DNA from: Litorihabitans aurantiacus | Lineage (GTDB): Bacteria; Actinomycetota; Actinomycetes; Actinomycetales; Beutenbergiaceae | Direction: 5' to 3' | Length of the DNA stretch: 42,125 nucleotides | NCBI RefSeq assembly: GCF_030161595.1 | Contig: NZ_BSUM01000002.1 | Span: 1-42,125 of the forward strand | In this document: positions 30,841 to 38,592 of the stretch, piece by piece | Layout of the letters: every line of letters begins with the position of its first letter | How positions within the stretch are numbered: position 1 is the stretch's first letter | The notes under the pieces: generated by a model | Told to the model about the DNA's origin: nothing | Databases searched by the model: none | What the model saw: only the letters and a program-made list of their open reading frames with translations | Made by a program: the position numbers and the translations under genes

Positions 30841-31767
30841 ATGCCCCGTGATTTCGCCCGCTGGAACGTGAGCGCCAGCACGGACGACGACTGGCGCGCG
30901 CTCCCCTACCCAGCCCAGTGGCTCTACAAGACGCTCTGGGACCACCCCCGCCTGTCCTACTGCGGGGTCGTGGACTGGCGGCCGGGACGCCTCGCGGCGG
31001 CGGCGGCGGGGCTGGACGCCGACTCCGTCCGGACCCTTGCCGCCTGCCTCGAGGCTCGACTGTTCATCGTCATCGACGAGGACACGGAGGAATGCCTCGT
31101 GCGGTCCTGGGCACGGTTCGACGGCCTCATGCGTCAGCCCAGAATGGCCGTCTCCTTCACGAAGGCATACGCCGCCGTCGATTCCGCCACGATCCGCGGC
31201 GTGCTCGTTCATGAGGCGAACAAGATCCGGACGCGAGAACCGCACCTCGCCGGGTGGAACAACCCGGCAGTGGCGGAGGTGCTCGAGCGACCCGTCATCG
31301 ACCCTCGGTCGCGCACTCTCCCCGAGGACCCTTTCGGTACTGGCTTCGGTCCCGTTTCGGTCCCGTTTGGGCCTAGCGCAACTTCACCTTTGGGTCTCGT
31401 TTCGGTGGCACCTACTCCTACTCCCTCTCCTACTCCAACTCCGTCTCCGAGCGTTCGTCCCGATGGCATCCGGACCGAGTCGGACGGTGAGGAGCACGAC
31501 GACGAGACGCCGTCGAGGAGGAAGCCGGAGAGGCCGCTGCCGAAGTCCTGGGCCCCGAACGCGGCGCACTACAAGCTCGCGCTCGAAAAGCGCACCGATA
31601 TCGACGAGCAGGTCGTCGCATTCCGTAACCACGCGGAAGCCAACGACCGGCGGATGCGCGATTGGGACGCCACATTCCGCACCTGGCTCAACAAGTCCAA
31701 GCCCACCGCCACCCAGAAGGCGACCAGCTCCGTCTGGGACGCCGCACCAACGAGAGGACAGCCGTGA
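30841..31767 (+). CDS. Replication initiator / helicase loader-like protein
   Basis: A 308-residue protein from ATG 30841. The N-terminal domain (FARWNVSASTDDDWRALPYP, QWLYKTLWDHPRLSYCGVVD, then LEARLFIVIDEDTEECLVRS) is a winged-helix domain like phage replisome organisers. Its middle is a low-complexity Pro/Thr/Ser linker encoded by the iteron region. The C-terminal LPKSWAPNAAHYKLALEKRT and RDWDATFRTWLNKS is the DnaT/DnaD-type end that binds single strands or loads helicase. It directly precedes the helicase gene. Function is inferred from architecture and context. Confidence 0.72.
   Translation: MPRDFARWNVSASTDDDWRALPYPAQWLYKTLWDHPRLSYCGVVDWRPGRLAAAAAGLDADSVRTLAACLEARLFIVIDEDTEECLVRSWARFDGLMRQPRMAVSFTKAYAAVDSATIRGVLVHEANKIRTREPHLAGWNNPAVAEVLERPVIDPRSRTLPEDPFGTGFGPVSVPFGPSATSPLGLVSVAPTPTPSPTPTPSPSVRPDGIRTESDGEEHDDETPSRRKPERPLPKSWAPNAAHYKLALEKRTDIDEQVVAFRNHAEANDRRMRDWDATFRTWLNKSKPTATQKATSSVWDAAPTRGQP
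31332..31406 (+). repeat. Iteron array inside the initiator gene, candidate origin of replication
   Basis: Heptamers of the type TTTCGGT occur at 31332, 31344 (CTTCGGT), 31355, 31366 (TTTGGGC), 31389 (TTTGGGT) and 31400. Start-to-start spacing is 12, 11, 11, 23 and 11 bases, i.e. one or two helical turns. The array lies within the initiator gene and is followed by a pyrimidine-rich stretch of repeated CCTACTC-type units to 31440. Lambda-type origins are likewise inside gene O. Origin function is inferred. Confidence 0.6.
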
Positions 31768-33098
31768 CCGACCTGCTCGACCCGAGCGCCCTCGACCGGG
31801 CCGTGATCCACGACCCGCACGCGGAGAAGGTGCTGCTGGGGCTGTGCATGACCCGTGGGCGTCGCGTCGCCCACGACCTCACGCTAAACCCCGCCGACTT
31901 CTACACCCCGGCACACGAGCAGCTCTACGGGCTCATCCAGCGCCTCGCCGGAGAGGGCAAGCCGACCGACCTCGCGACGATCAACGCCAACCTGGCGAGC
32001 GTCGACCAGATCCACCGCGGACTAATCACCGCACCGCTGCTCATCGAGTGCGAGGAGGTAGCCCTCGGTGCCGACGGGTCTGTGGCCTACTACTCCCGCC
32101 TCGTGGCGGACTACGCCACACGCCGGCACCTCTCCACCGCGGCCGTCAAGATCTCCCAGCTCGCTCGCGGCGAAGGCGAGGTCGGTGAACTGGTCGAGAT
32201 GGCGCGGGGCCTCATCGACGGGACGCGCAGCAGCATCGTCTCCGACATCGTGCTCCTCGGCGACGACTACGACGAGTTCGTCGCAGGGCTCGATCGCGAG
32301 ACCCGCACAGTCCCGACGCCATGGCCGGGCCTCACGAAGATCATTAGCGGATGGGCACCCGGTGGCCTGTACGTCATCGCGGCCCGACCCTCGATCGGCA
32401 AGACGATCGTCGGGCTGCAGGTCGCCCTCTGGCTGACCCGTCACGGGTACGTCTCGTTCACCTCGCTCGAGATGACCAGGAGGGAGTTGCAGCAGCGAGC
32501 GACGGCCTACATCGCGCAGGTGCAGCTCGGCGCGCTCAAGGGACGCTCGCCCTGGAACCCCGAACTCACGGTGGTCGATCGCGAACGGATCGCCGAGAAC
32601 ACCGACACCATGAAAGCCCTCCGGCTCGCCGTGAACGACTCCCCCGGCGCGACGGTCAACTCGATCCGCTCGCACGCCCGAAGCGTCTCCCGCCTGGGCA
32701 AGCTCTCGGCCGTCGTCGTCGACTACCTCGGCCTACTGTCGGCGACCCCGGGCGATCGCCGCTCCCGGTACGAGATGGTCACGGAGTGGTCGCGCCACCT
32801 CAAGACGCTCGCCATGGAGATGCAGGTCCCCGTGATCGTCCTCGCGCAGCTCAACCGAGGCTCCACCCAGCGCGCCGACGGCCGCCCCCAACTCTCCGAC
32901 CTGCGCGACTCGGGATCTGTGGAGCAGGACGCTGACGTCGTCATGCTCCTTCACGCCGAGGACCCCGCGGACCGTAACGTCGACATGGGGATCGCGAAGA
33001 ACCGGCAGGGCGTCCTCGGACGAGTCGAGTTCACCAAGCGCGGCGAGACAGCCGAGTTCGCCGAACGCCACGCCATGCCGAACGACGGGTGGGGATGA
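31764..33098 (+). CDS. Replicative DNA helicase, DnaB-like
   Basis: A 444-residue protein from GTG 31764. The N-terminal helical domain runs to about 150 (KVLLGLCMTRGRRVAHDLTL). Walker A is ARPSIGKT (207-214), Walker B is in SAVVVDYLGLL, and VIVLAQLNRG (sensor region) and SGSVEQDADVVMLLHAEDP follow. These are RecA-fold motifs of the DnaB family. The protein would unwind DNA at the fork and be loaded by the preceding initiator. Confidence 0.92.
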   Translation: MTDLLDPSALDRAVIHDPHAEKVLLGLCMTRGRRVAHDLTLNPADFYTPAHEQLYGLIQRLAGEGKPTDLATINANLASVDQIHRGLITAPLLIECEEVALGADGSVAYYSRLVADYATRRHLSTAAVKISQLARGEGEVGELVEMARGLIDGTRSSIVSDIVLLGDDYDEFVAGLDRETRTVPTPWPGLTKIISGWAPGGLYVIAARPSIGKTIVGLQVALWLTRHGYVSFTSLEMTRRELQQRATAYIAQVQLGALKGRSPWNPELTVVDRERIAENTDTMKALRLAVNDSPGATVNSIRSHARSVSRLGKLSAVVVDYLGLLSATPGDRRSRYEMVTEWSRHLKTLAMEMQVPVIVLAQLNRGSTQRADGRPQLSDLRDSGSVEQDADVVMLLHAEDPADRNVDMGIAKNRQGVLGRVEFTKRGETAEFAERHAMPNDGWG

Positions 33099-33159
33099 CC
33101 CACCAGCACCACCAGGCGACCCGGGACTCCGGGCGTCAACCACCGAGAAGGGAAGCGCA

Positions 33160-33399
33160 GTGACCGAGCAGACCAGCCCCGAGCCCGTCCAGCAGATCAA
33201 CGCCCTCGTCGTCCACATCAGCGGCCGGCCCGACGTCGAGACCACCCGCACGGCCGCGGCCATCGGCCGTGACGAGACCGTCGGCGACGTCGTCGACCGT
33301 CTCCTGCAGGCCCACGGCACCACCTTCCGAGGGAGCCACCTCGAGATCCGCCTCACCGAGGGCAAGAAGCTCGACTGGGCCACGCACGCCCAGGACTGA
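33160..33399 (+). CDS. Small protein after the helicase, unknown
   Basis: A 79-residue protein from GTG 33160 (ribosome site GAAGGGAAG). It contains VQQINALVVHISGRPDVETT and FRGSHLEIRLTEGKKLDW, an alpha/beta pattern with no recognised motif. A hairpin follows the stop. Confidence 0.58.
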   Translation: MTEQTSPEPVQQINALVVHISGRPDVETTRTAAAIGRDETVGDVVDRLLQAHGTTFRGSHLEIRLTEGKKLDWATHAQD

Positions 33400-33414
33400 C
33401 CCCGTTCCCCGCAC

Positions 33415-33448
33415 GCCCCCGTCGACCACCCCGGTCGGCGGGGGCTTC
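33415..33448 (+). terminator. Hairpin after the replication genes
   Basis: GCCCCCG (33415-33421) pairs with CGGGGGC (33439-33445), with an inner GACC/GGTC stem and TTCG after it. It is a likely partial terminator between replication and downstream early genes. Confidence 0.6.
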
Positions 33449-33467
33449 GTCATCCCCGGAGACACAC

Positions 33468-34190
33468 ATGACCACGACCACGTGCGACTACGGCTGCACC
33501 ATCTACGGCCAGCACTACTCCGACTGCGACGGCAGAGACGAGATCCGCGAGTGCCGCGGATGCCTCCCGCGCCCCGCCGAGCGCGACCTGCGGCTCTGCT
33601 TCGCCTGCGTCAACAAGACGCGCAACGCGCTCGCGGCTGTCCCCGGCGTCGTGTCCTGGCTGCGCCACGTCGCCGACCTAGCAAAGCCGCCCTCCTCTGC
33701 CCGCCTCAGCGACGACATCGTCGCCACCACCGACCCCTCGCACTCCACCGTGCTGCACCCCGCCTGGCTCGACGCCGACGAGCTCGAGTCCGTCATCGAC
33801 TCCTGGATCAGCGTCATCCGAGCCGAGCACCCCAACCGGCGCAACATGGCCGGCCCCAACACCGACACCTTCCCCGGCAGCGCCAACCTGTGGATCGACA
33901 CCCACTGGATCTACCTCGCCATGACCGACCACGCCGCTGACTTCCGAGGGCAGATCGTCGGTCACGTCGCCACCCTGCGACACCGCTACCCCGAGCCCGA
34001 CAGCGCGGCACCCGCACGTCCCGTCAACAAGCCGTGCCCCCGGTGCGAGCACCTCACCCTCGTCCACCAGCCCATCCGCTACCAGGGCGACGAGACACGC
34101 ATCGAGTGCACCAACGACGACTGCGCCGCCGTCCTCAACGACGACGAGGTCACCCTCATCCACTACAACGCCCCCACGGAGGCAGCATGA
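33468..34190 (+). CDS. Protein with Cys clusters at both ends, unknown
   Basis: A 240-residue protein. N-terminal Cys cluster (TTTTCDYGCTIYGQHYSDCD, RECRGCLPRPAERDLRLCFA) and a C-terminal zinc-ribbon-like CPRCEHLTLVHQPIR with CTNDDCAAVLNDDE. The middle is helical with DADELESVIDSWISVIRAEH. Proteins of this shape occur in many actinophages, but their function is unknown. Probably zinc-binding. Confidence 0.6.
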   Translation: MTTTTCDYGCTIYGQHYSDCDGRDEIRECRGCLPRPAERDLRLCFACVNKTRNALAAVPGVVSWLRHVADLAKPPSSARLSDDIVATTDPSHSTVLHPAWLDADELESVIDSWISVIRAEHPNRRNMAGPNTDTFPGSANLWIDTHWIYLAMTDHAADFRGQIVGHVATLRHRYPEPDSAAPARPVNKPCPRCEHLTLVHQPIRYQGDETRIECTNDDCAAVLNDDEVTLIHYNAPTEAA

Positions 34191-34375
34191 GCAAGCGCGC
34201 AACGGTTCGCGCCTCGTCCTGGTCCACGTTCTGCCTCGCCTGCGGCACGAAGTACGGAGACGACTGCTCCAGCGAGGTTGAGGCGAACGCCATCGCGGCC
34301 GAGTACCCCTACTGCTCCGGTTGCGAGGAGGCGTGGCTCCAGCAGCAACGCGAGCAGCGCGAGGCTTTTCGGTGA
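34187..34375 (+). CDS. Small zinc-ribbon protein
   Basis: A 62-residue protein, ATG overlapping the previous stop. FCLACGTKYGDDCS and YPYCSGCEEAWLQQQ provide two CxxC pairs. Function unknown; similar small zinc-binding proteins are frequent in phage early operons. Confidence 0.6.
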   Translation: MSKRATVRASSWSTFCLACGTKYGDDCSSEVEANAIAAEYPYCSGCEEAWLQQQREQREAFR

Positions 34376-34608
34376 CCGACGACCGCGACAAGTGGCTCCC
34401 GATAGCTGACGCCGCCCGCCAGTTCCGCATCCTCCCCGACACCATCCGCACCTGGGCCCGACGAGGCGTCGTCCGCTCCCACCGACACCGTGGACGCGTC
34501 GCCGTCCACACCGACGACGTCGCCGCAGCCGAACACGAATGGCGCACCCGAGGCAAGATCACAGGCCGGCGAGGACGCCTCGGCAGCAACTCTGGCCGCG
34601 AGTCGTAG
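34372..34608 (+). CDS. HTH protein, last gene of the early operon
   Basis: A 78-residue protein from GTG 34372. LPIADAARQFRILPDTIRTW with ARRGVVRSHRHRGRVAVHTD is a MerR/HTH_17-type helix-turn-helix with basic wing. The C-terminus is very basic. It could control late transcription, but this is not shown. Confidence 0.62.
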   Translation: MTDDRDKWLPIADAARQFRILPDTIRTWARRGVVRSHRHRGRVAVHTDDVAAAEHEWRTRGKITGRRGRLGSNSGRES

Positions 34609-34718
34609 CAACAACTGCCAGAAACTGTCGTATGCTCATCCCCGGGAGTCCTATGCCCTCAACTGGCAGCAGGGCTCCCATCGTCGTCTCCGGACGACAC
34701 TCGCCGAACGGCGAACCT

Positions 34719-34800
34719 GTCCCGCTGGCGAAACTGGCAGACGCGCTGGTCTCAGGAACCAGTGCCCACGGGCGTCCGGGTTCGACTCCCGGGCGGGACA
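34719..34800 (+). tRNA. tRNA-Leu(CAG)
   Basis: The 82-base sequence folds with acceptor strands GTCCCGC and GCGGGAC, discriminator A at 34800, anticodon stem CTGGT/ACCAG round CTCAGGA (anticodon CAG), a long variable arm as in class II tRNAs, and T stem CCGGG/CCCGG round TTCGACT. The 3' CCA is not encoded, which is common in actinobacteria. A phage-encoded Leu(CAG) tRNA matches the CTG-rich Leu codons of late genes. Confidence 0.93.
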
Positions 34801-35056
34801 CCCGAGCGCGACGTCGGGCGGCTTGCCGGAGCCCAGCGCACACGACGACGTCGCCGGAGCCGGCACCCCTCCGCAGCGCGCGCCCCCGGGCGAGCGCAGG
34901 GTGCCACCTACTTCGGTGGGGCGCGTCAACACGGTCCCGGCACACCACGCATCGGCGAACGCCGTGAAGGCCGCTTGGGGAGTTTCACGCCGGGTCCTTT
35001 CGCTCCCTGCAGCAGCGCGTCCTGCGCGCCCCACCGTCGACCCACCCGAGGACCCG
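34801..35056. other. Intergenic region between tRNA-Leu and the HNH gene
   Basis: No credible protein gene is seen here. Open frames crossing this stretch also cross the tRNA and lack normal codon patterns. A stem GGCACCC (34862-34868) / GGGTGCC (34899-34905) surrounds a G+C-rich loop. A packaging site or late promoter would be expected near here, before the terminase genes, but I cannot identify one. Confidence 0.5.
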
Positions 35057-35755
35057 ATGCCGAGCAACGTGCGCTACGCCAACGGTCACCGACGCCGCGA
35101 ACTCCGAGCCCGCAAACTCGCGGCCGGCGGCTACTGCCCCTGGCCCGACTGCCCCTGGCCACACGAATACCTAGGGGCCGGTCTCGTCGAAGACATCCGG
35201 CAACGCGTTCCAGTCAAACCACAACACGACCCGCACTACCCCGAAGTCGACGAGATCATCCCCGTCAGCCGAGGCGGTGATCCGGTCGCAGCAGACAACA
35301 CCCGTCTGCTGCACCGAAGACGATGGTGCAACCAGCAGCGCGGGGCCGGGCGGACCCCAACTCGCAACGCACCTCGACCAACCATCATTGCGTCCCCAGG
35401 GTGGGGGCCATCCGCCACCACGGACACACCCCCACCCCCACCCCCTCCCCCCAAGGGGACGGCGACCCCGGGGGATAGCGCCTTTCACACACAGAGCTCG
35501 GAGGTCCTGCCGATGGACCGCAAGGCCGTGCTCGAGGAGACGCTGGACCTGCTCATGAGCGGGCTGCGAGACGAGGCGAAGGGGCCTGCACGGGCTCCTC
35601 TCGCTGCTCAAATCCGCGCTGTGTCCGCTGACCTTGCCGCCTTGTCGGCCGATGAGGGCAAGGCGGGTGATCCGGTTGACGAGCTCGCAGCCCGTCGCGC
35701 TGCTCGGGGAGGCGCGACCGCGCGTCTTGGTCGAGCCACAGGGGGCCAGGGCTAA
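35057..35755 (+). CDS. HNH endonuclease (frame runs on into the small terminase gene)
   Basis: ATG 35057 has a GAGGA ribosome site. The first about 100 residues form an HNH domain: CPWPDCPWPHEYLG (zinc Cys), VDEIIPVSRGG, then DNTRLLHRRRWCNQQRG. The usual HNH first His is replaced by Glu in VDEII. A poly-Pro stretch (35431-35452) follows, and the frame stays open to 35755. If one C is missing in that C-rich tract, the protein ends at TAG 35476-35478, about 140 residues, before the small terminase start. HNH proteins next to terminase assist genome cleavage in packaging. Confidence 0.68.
   Translation: MPSNVRYANGHRRRELRARKLAAGGYCPWPDCPWPHEYLGAGLVEDIRQRVPVKPQHDPHYPEVDEIIPVSRGGDPVAADNTRLLHRRRWCNQQRGAGRTPTRNAPRPTIIASPGWGPSATTDTPPPPPPPPKGTATPGDSAFHTQSSEVLPMDRKAVLEETLDLLMSGLRDEAKGPARAPLAAQIRAVSADLAALSADEGKAGDPVDELAARRAARGGATARLGRATGGQG
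35513..35755 (+). CDS. Small terminase subunit, putative
   Basis: An 80-residue protein from ATG 35513 with a strong ribosome site (GGAGG at 35500-35504). It is helical: KAVLEETLDLLMSGLRDEAK, then AQIRAVSADLAALSADEGKA and DELAARRAARGGATARLGRA. Its place directly before the large subunit and its helical, basic C-terminus fit a DNA-recognising small subunit, though it is short. It could instead be the C-terminal extension of the HNH frame. The ribosome site argues for a separate gene. Confidence 0.6.
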   Translation: MDRKAVLEETLDLLMSGLRDEAKGPARAPLAAQIRAVSADLAALSADEGKAGDPVDELAARRAARGGATARLGRATGGQG

Positions 35756-36830
35756 CTCGTGGGAGGACGTTGCTGACCTGTCGGCTACGGCGGGCATCGT
35801 CCTGGACGGCTGGCAGGAGACCATCCTGCGGGCCTCGATGGGTGAGCGTCGGGACGCGACATGGGCGGCCAAGCGCGTCGGTGTGACGGTCCCTCGCCAG
35901 AACGGCAAGTCGCAGCTGCTCGTCTCGAGGGCGCTCGCAGGCGCTCTGCTGTTCGGTGAGAAGAAAATCGTCATCTCTGCGCACCAGCAGGACACGGCGC
36001 GTGAGGCGTTCTCGAAGCTCATGGAGATCGTCGAGGCCGACGCGAACGGGTGGCTGCGCGAGCGCGTGAAGTCGGTCATGAACGCGCTAAACCGCGAGTC
36101 GATCAAGTTCACGAACGGCGCGACGATCCAGTTCAAGGCTCGCTCAGGCGCTGGGGGCAAGGGCTTCTCGTCCGACTGCCTCATGCTCGACGAGGCGCAG
36201 ATCCTCGGGTCGCGCGCCTGGACGTCAATCAACTCGACGATGTCGGCGATGCCAAACCCGCAGGTGTGGCTCCTTGGGACGGCTCCACAGGACGAGGACG
36301 ACTCGACGGTGTTCGAGTCGGTCCGTGCGGCGGCGATCGAGGGGAAGTCGTCGTCTGCCGCCTGGTGCGAGTGGGGCGCGGACGTCACGTCGCCCGAGTA
36401 CGCGGCTGCGCGGGCGGATCTCGCGGCACGGCGCTGGTCGTCGGCGGTGGAGTACCTGTGCTGGTCGGCGAACCCGGCGTGGAACGCGCGCATGAACGTC
36501 GATGTCGTGACCGGTGAGTGCGAGACCTACGCCCCAGAGCGCTTCGCTCAGGACCGCCTGGGGATCTGGTCCGCCACCGGTGGCGGGACGCGTGCCATCA
36601 GCGCTGACCTGTGGCGAGACCGTGAGGTCGGGGCCGCGCCGGTCGGGACGATCTCGTACGGCGTGGCGTTCAGCATGGACGGCACCCGGGTCTCACTCGC
36701 TGGCGCTCGGAAGCACGACGGCGGTGTGCACGGCGAGCTCATCGACGCGATGACCGGCCCGCTCGAGGCGGAATCGCGGCGCTGGCTGACTGGCTGGCCG
36801 GCTGCTGGCGGGACACGGCGCAGATCGTGA
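35652..36830 (+). CDS. Large terminase subunit, N-terminal part (frameshifted)
   Basis: Translated from ATG 35652 (alternatives GTG 35667, TTG 35676). The ATPase domain has VTVPRQNGKSQ (Walker A-like), the TTE-like CLMLDEAQILGSRAW (Walker B) and a coupling motif LLGTAPQDEDD. The nuclease domain begins near ISYGVAFSMDGTRVSLAGAR, where the first Asp of the RuvC-like site lies. The frame then shifts at about 36770: one extra G in GCGGAATCG would join it to the piece starting at 36827 as EAGIAALADWLAGCW. Together about 511 residues, a normal large terminase. It is the packaging motor and headful/cos nuclease. Confidence 0.85.
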   Translation: MRARRVIRLTSSQPVALLGEARPRVLVEPQGARANSWEDVADLSATAGIVLDGWQETILRASMGERRDATWAAKRVGVTVPRQNGKSQLLVSRALAGALLFGEKKIVISAHQQDTAREAFSKLMEIVEADANGWLRERVKSVMNALNRESIKFTNGATIQFKARSGAGGKGFSSDCLMLDEAQILGSRAWTSINSTMSAMPNPQVWLLGTAPQDEDDSTVFESVRAAAIEGKSSSAAWCEWGADVTSPEYAAARADLAARRWSSAVEYLCWSANPAWNARMNVDVVTGECETYAPERFAQDRLGIWSATGGGTRAISADLWRDREVGAAPVGTISYGVAFSMDGTRVSLAGARKHDGGVHGELIDAMTGPLEAESRRWLTGWPAAGGTRRRS

Positions 36831-37186
36831 TCTCGGGCGCTGCTGGTGCGGCGACGCTGAAGCAGGCGCTGCGGGAGCGGGGCGTGCCGGAGAAGGTGCT
36901 GCGCATCGCGTCGACGGGCGACTACACGGCCTCCTGCGCGATGCTGCACGACGCCATCAGGGACGAGACGTTCACGCACCTGGCGCACGAGGGCCAGGCC
37001 GTGCTCGATGACTCGGTCGCGGTGAGTGACATGAAGCGGCGGGGGACGTCGGGGGCGTGGGGCTGGGAGGCCACCATTCCTGACGGTGACGAGACCCCGC
37101 TCGAGGCAGTCAGCCTCGCGGTGTGGGGTGCGAAGACGACGAGGCGGAAGCCCGGACAGAAGCAGAGGGCGGTGATTCGCAGATGA
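36827..37186 (+). CDS. Large terminase subunit, C-terminal part
   Basis: This open frame (GTG 36827 is only where a caller would start) continues the nuclease domain: ISGAAGAATLKQALRERGVP, IASTGDYTASCAMLHDAIRD, LAHEGQAVLDDSVAVSDMKR. The last acidic residues would complete the metal-binding site. It lacks its own ribosome site and continues in the same frame upstream to about 36770, in keeping with one protein split by a sequence error. Its stop overlaps the portal start. Confidence 0.75.
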   Translation: MISGAAGAATLKQALRERGVPEKVLRIASTGDYTASCAMLHDAIRDETFTHLAHEGQAVLDDSVAVSDMKRRGTSGAWGWEATIPDGDETPLEAVSLAVWGAKTTRRKPGQKQRAVIRR

Positions 37187-38589
37187 GGCTGCCCATTGAG
37201 GGACTCTCGGACGAGGCGCAGGAGGCGGTCTCGCTGCTGCTTGGGCAGCTCGCGGAGAAGCGTTCGATCAACAAGACGCGGCAGAACTATTTCGAGGCTG
37301 CGCAGAAGACGAAGCACTTCGGGATCGCGGTTCCGCCGCACATGGTGGAGTTCGAGACGACGCTGTCGTGGGGCGAGGGCGCGTGTACTCACCTGAACGA
37401 CCGGATCAACCTCGAGGGCTTCGAGATCCCGGACTCGGACGTCCTGCCGCTGAACCTGTCGCGGATCATCCGGCAGAACAAGCTGCTGGCCGAGTCCACG
37501 ATGGCGCACCTCGAGGCGCAGAAGTACGGGCCGGCGTTCACAATGGCGCTGGCGGGGTATGCGGGTGAGCCTGACGTGGTCGTGCGGTCGCTGTCGGCTC
37601 GCGTGACGACGGGCGAGTGGAACCCGAACTCGCGGCGGCTGACGAAGATCCTGACCGTGACCGGTGCCAAGTGGGGTCGCGTGACGGAGATGATCTACGC
37701 CGACGACGAGATGGTCTACACGATCGCAGAGGGCGACCGCGGCGGACTCACGGTGGTCCACTCGGCCGGCGTTCCGATGTGCCCTGGCACGCTGCTCCCG
37801 TTTCGGCCCGATCTGGACAACCCGTTCGGTCGCTCACGGCTCTCGCACCCGGTGATGCGTGCGATCGACCGGGCACAGCGGACGCTGCTCCGGTCGGAGA
37901 TCACGGCCGAGTTCTTCTCGGCCCCGCAGCGGTACCTGCTGGGCGCTGACGAGGACATCTTCACGGACGAGGACGGCAAGCCGATCCCGACGTGGGACGC
38001 GCTGATCGGGCGCATCAGTGCGATCGGTCGCGACGAGGAGGGCCAGGTCCCGTCGGTCTACACGGCCCCTCAGGTGTCGATGCAGCCGCACACGGACATG
38101 AGCCGGCACGACGCGGCGATCTTCTCGTCGCTGGTGAACGTGCCGGTGAGCGTGCTCGGCGTGGTCCAGGACAACCCGGACTCGGCCGAGGCGATGGAGG
38201 TCCGCTGGGACGCGCTGAACAAGGTCGCGGAGCGGGCGCACGTGTCGTTCGGAGCGGGATGGGTAGAGACGCTGCAGAAGGCCGTGATGATCCGCGACGG
38301 TCTTGACGATCCGCCGGAGGAACTCGACGAGCTGGAGTCGAAGTGGCGTCCGGCGTCCATGCCGACTCGTGCCGCGATGGCGGACGCGGCGACGAAGGAG
38401 ATCGGGGCAATCCCGTGGGTGGCTGAGACGGAGGAGGCGCTTCGGATGTTCGGTCACGACCGGGCTACGCGGAAGCGGATGCTCGCCGACCGGCGTCGCG
38501 CTCAGGGTGGTGCCCGTATCGGAGCGCTCGCGGCGGCGGGACGAGGTTTGCTCCCCGTCGCCGCGGGCTCGCCAGGCGCGGCGGAGTAG
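37183..38589 (+). CDS. Portal protein
   Basis: A 468-residue protein, ATG overlapping the terminase stop. It contains ARNYFEAAQKTKHFGIAVPP-like N-terminal segment (KTRQNYFEAAQKTKHFGI), the central VVHSAGVPMCPGTLLPF and FGRSRLSHPVMRAIDRAQRT stretch, then LGVVQDNPDSAEAMEVRWDA near the end. This is the SPP1/gp6-like portal fold of actinophages. The dodecamer forms the DNA channel at one vertex. Confidence 0.85.
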   Translation: MRLPIEGLSDEAQEAVSLLLGQLAEKRSINKTRQNYFEAAQKTKHFGIAVPPHMVEFETTLSWGEGACTHLNDRINLEGFEIPDSDVLPLNLSRIIRQNKLLAESTMAHLEAQKYGPAFTMALAGYAGEPDVVVRSLSARVTTGEWNPNSRRLTKILTVTGAKWGRVTEMIYADDEMVYTIAEGDRGGLTVVHSAGVPMCPGTLLPFRPDLDNPFGRSRLSHPVMRAIDRAQRTLLRSEITAEFFSAPQRYLLGADEDIFTDEDGKPIPTWDALIGRISAIGRDEEGQVPSVYTAPQVSMQPHTDMSRHDAAIFSSLVNVPVSVLGVVQDNPDSAEAMEVRWDALNKVAERAHVSFGAGWVETLQKAVMIRDGLDDPPEELDELESKWRPASMPTRAAMADAATKEIGAIPWVAETEEALRMFGHDRATRKRMLADRRRAQGGARIGALAAAGRGLLPVAAGSPGAAE

Positions 38590-38592
38590 CCC

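Noticed and set aside
34490-35056. Upstream extension of the HNH open frame
   Set aside because: It crosses the tRNA-Leu gene and has shadow composition; ATG 35057 has a good ribosome site.
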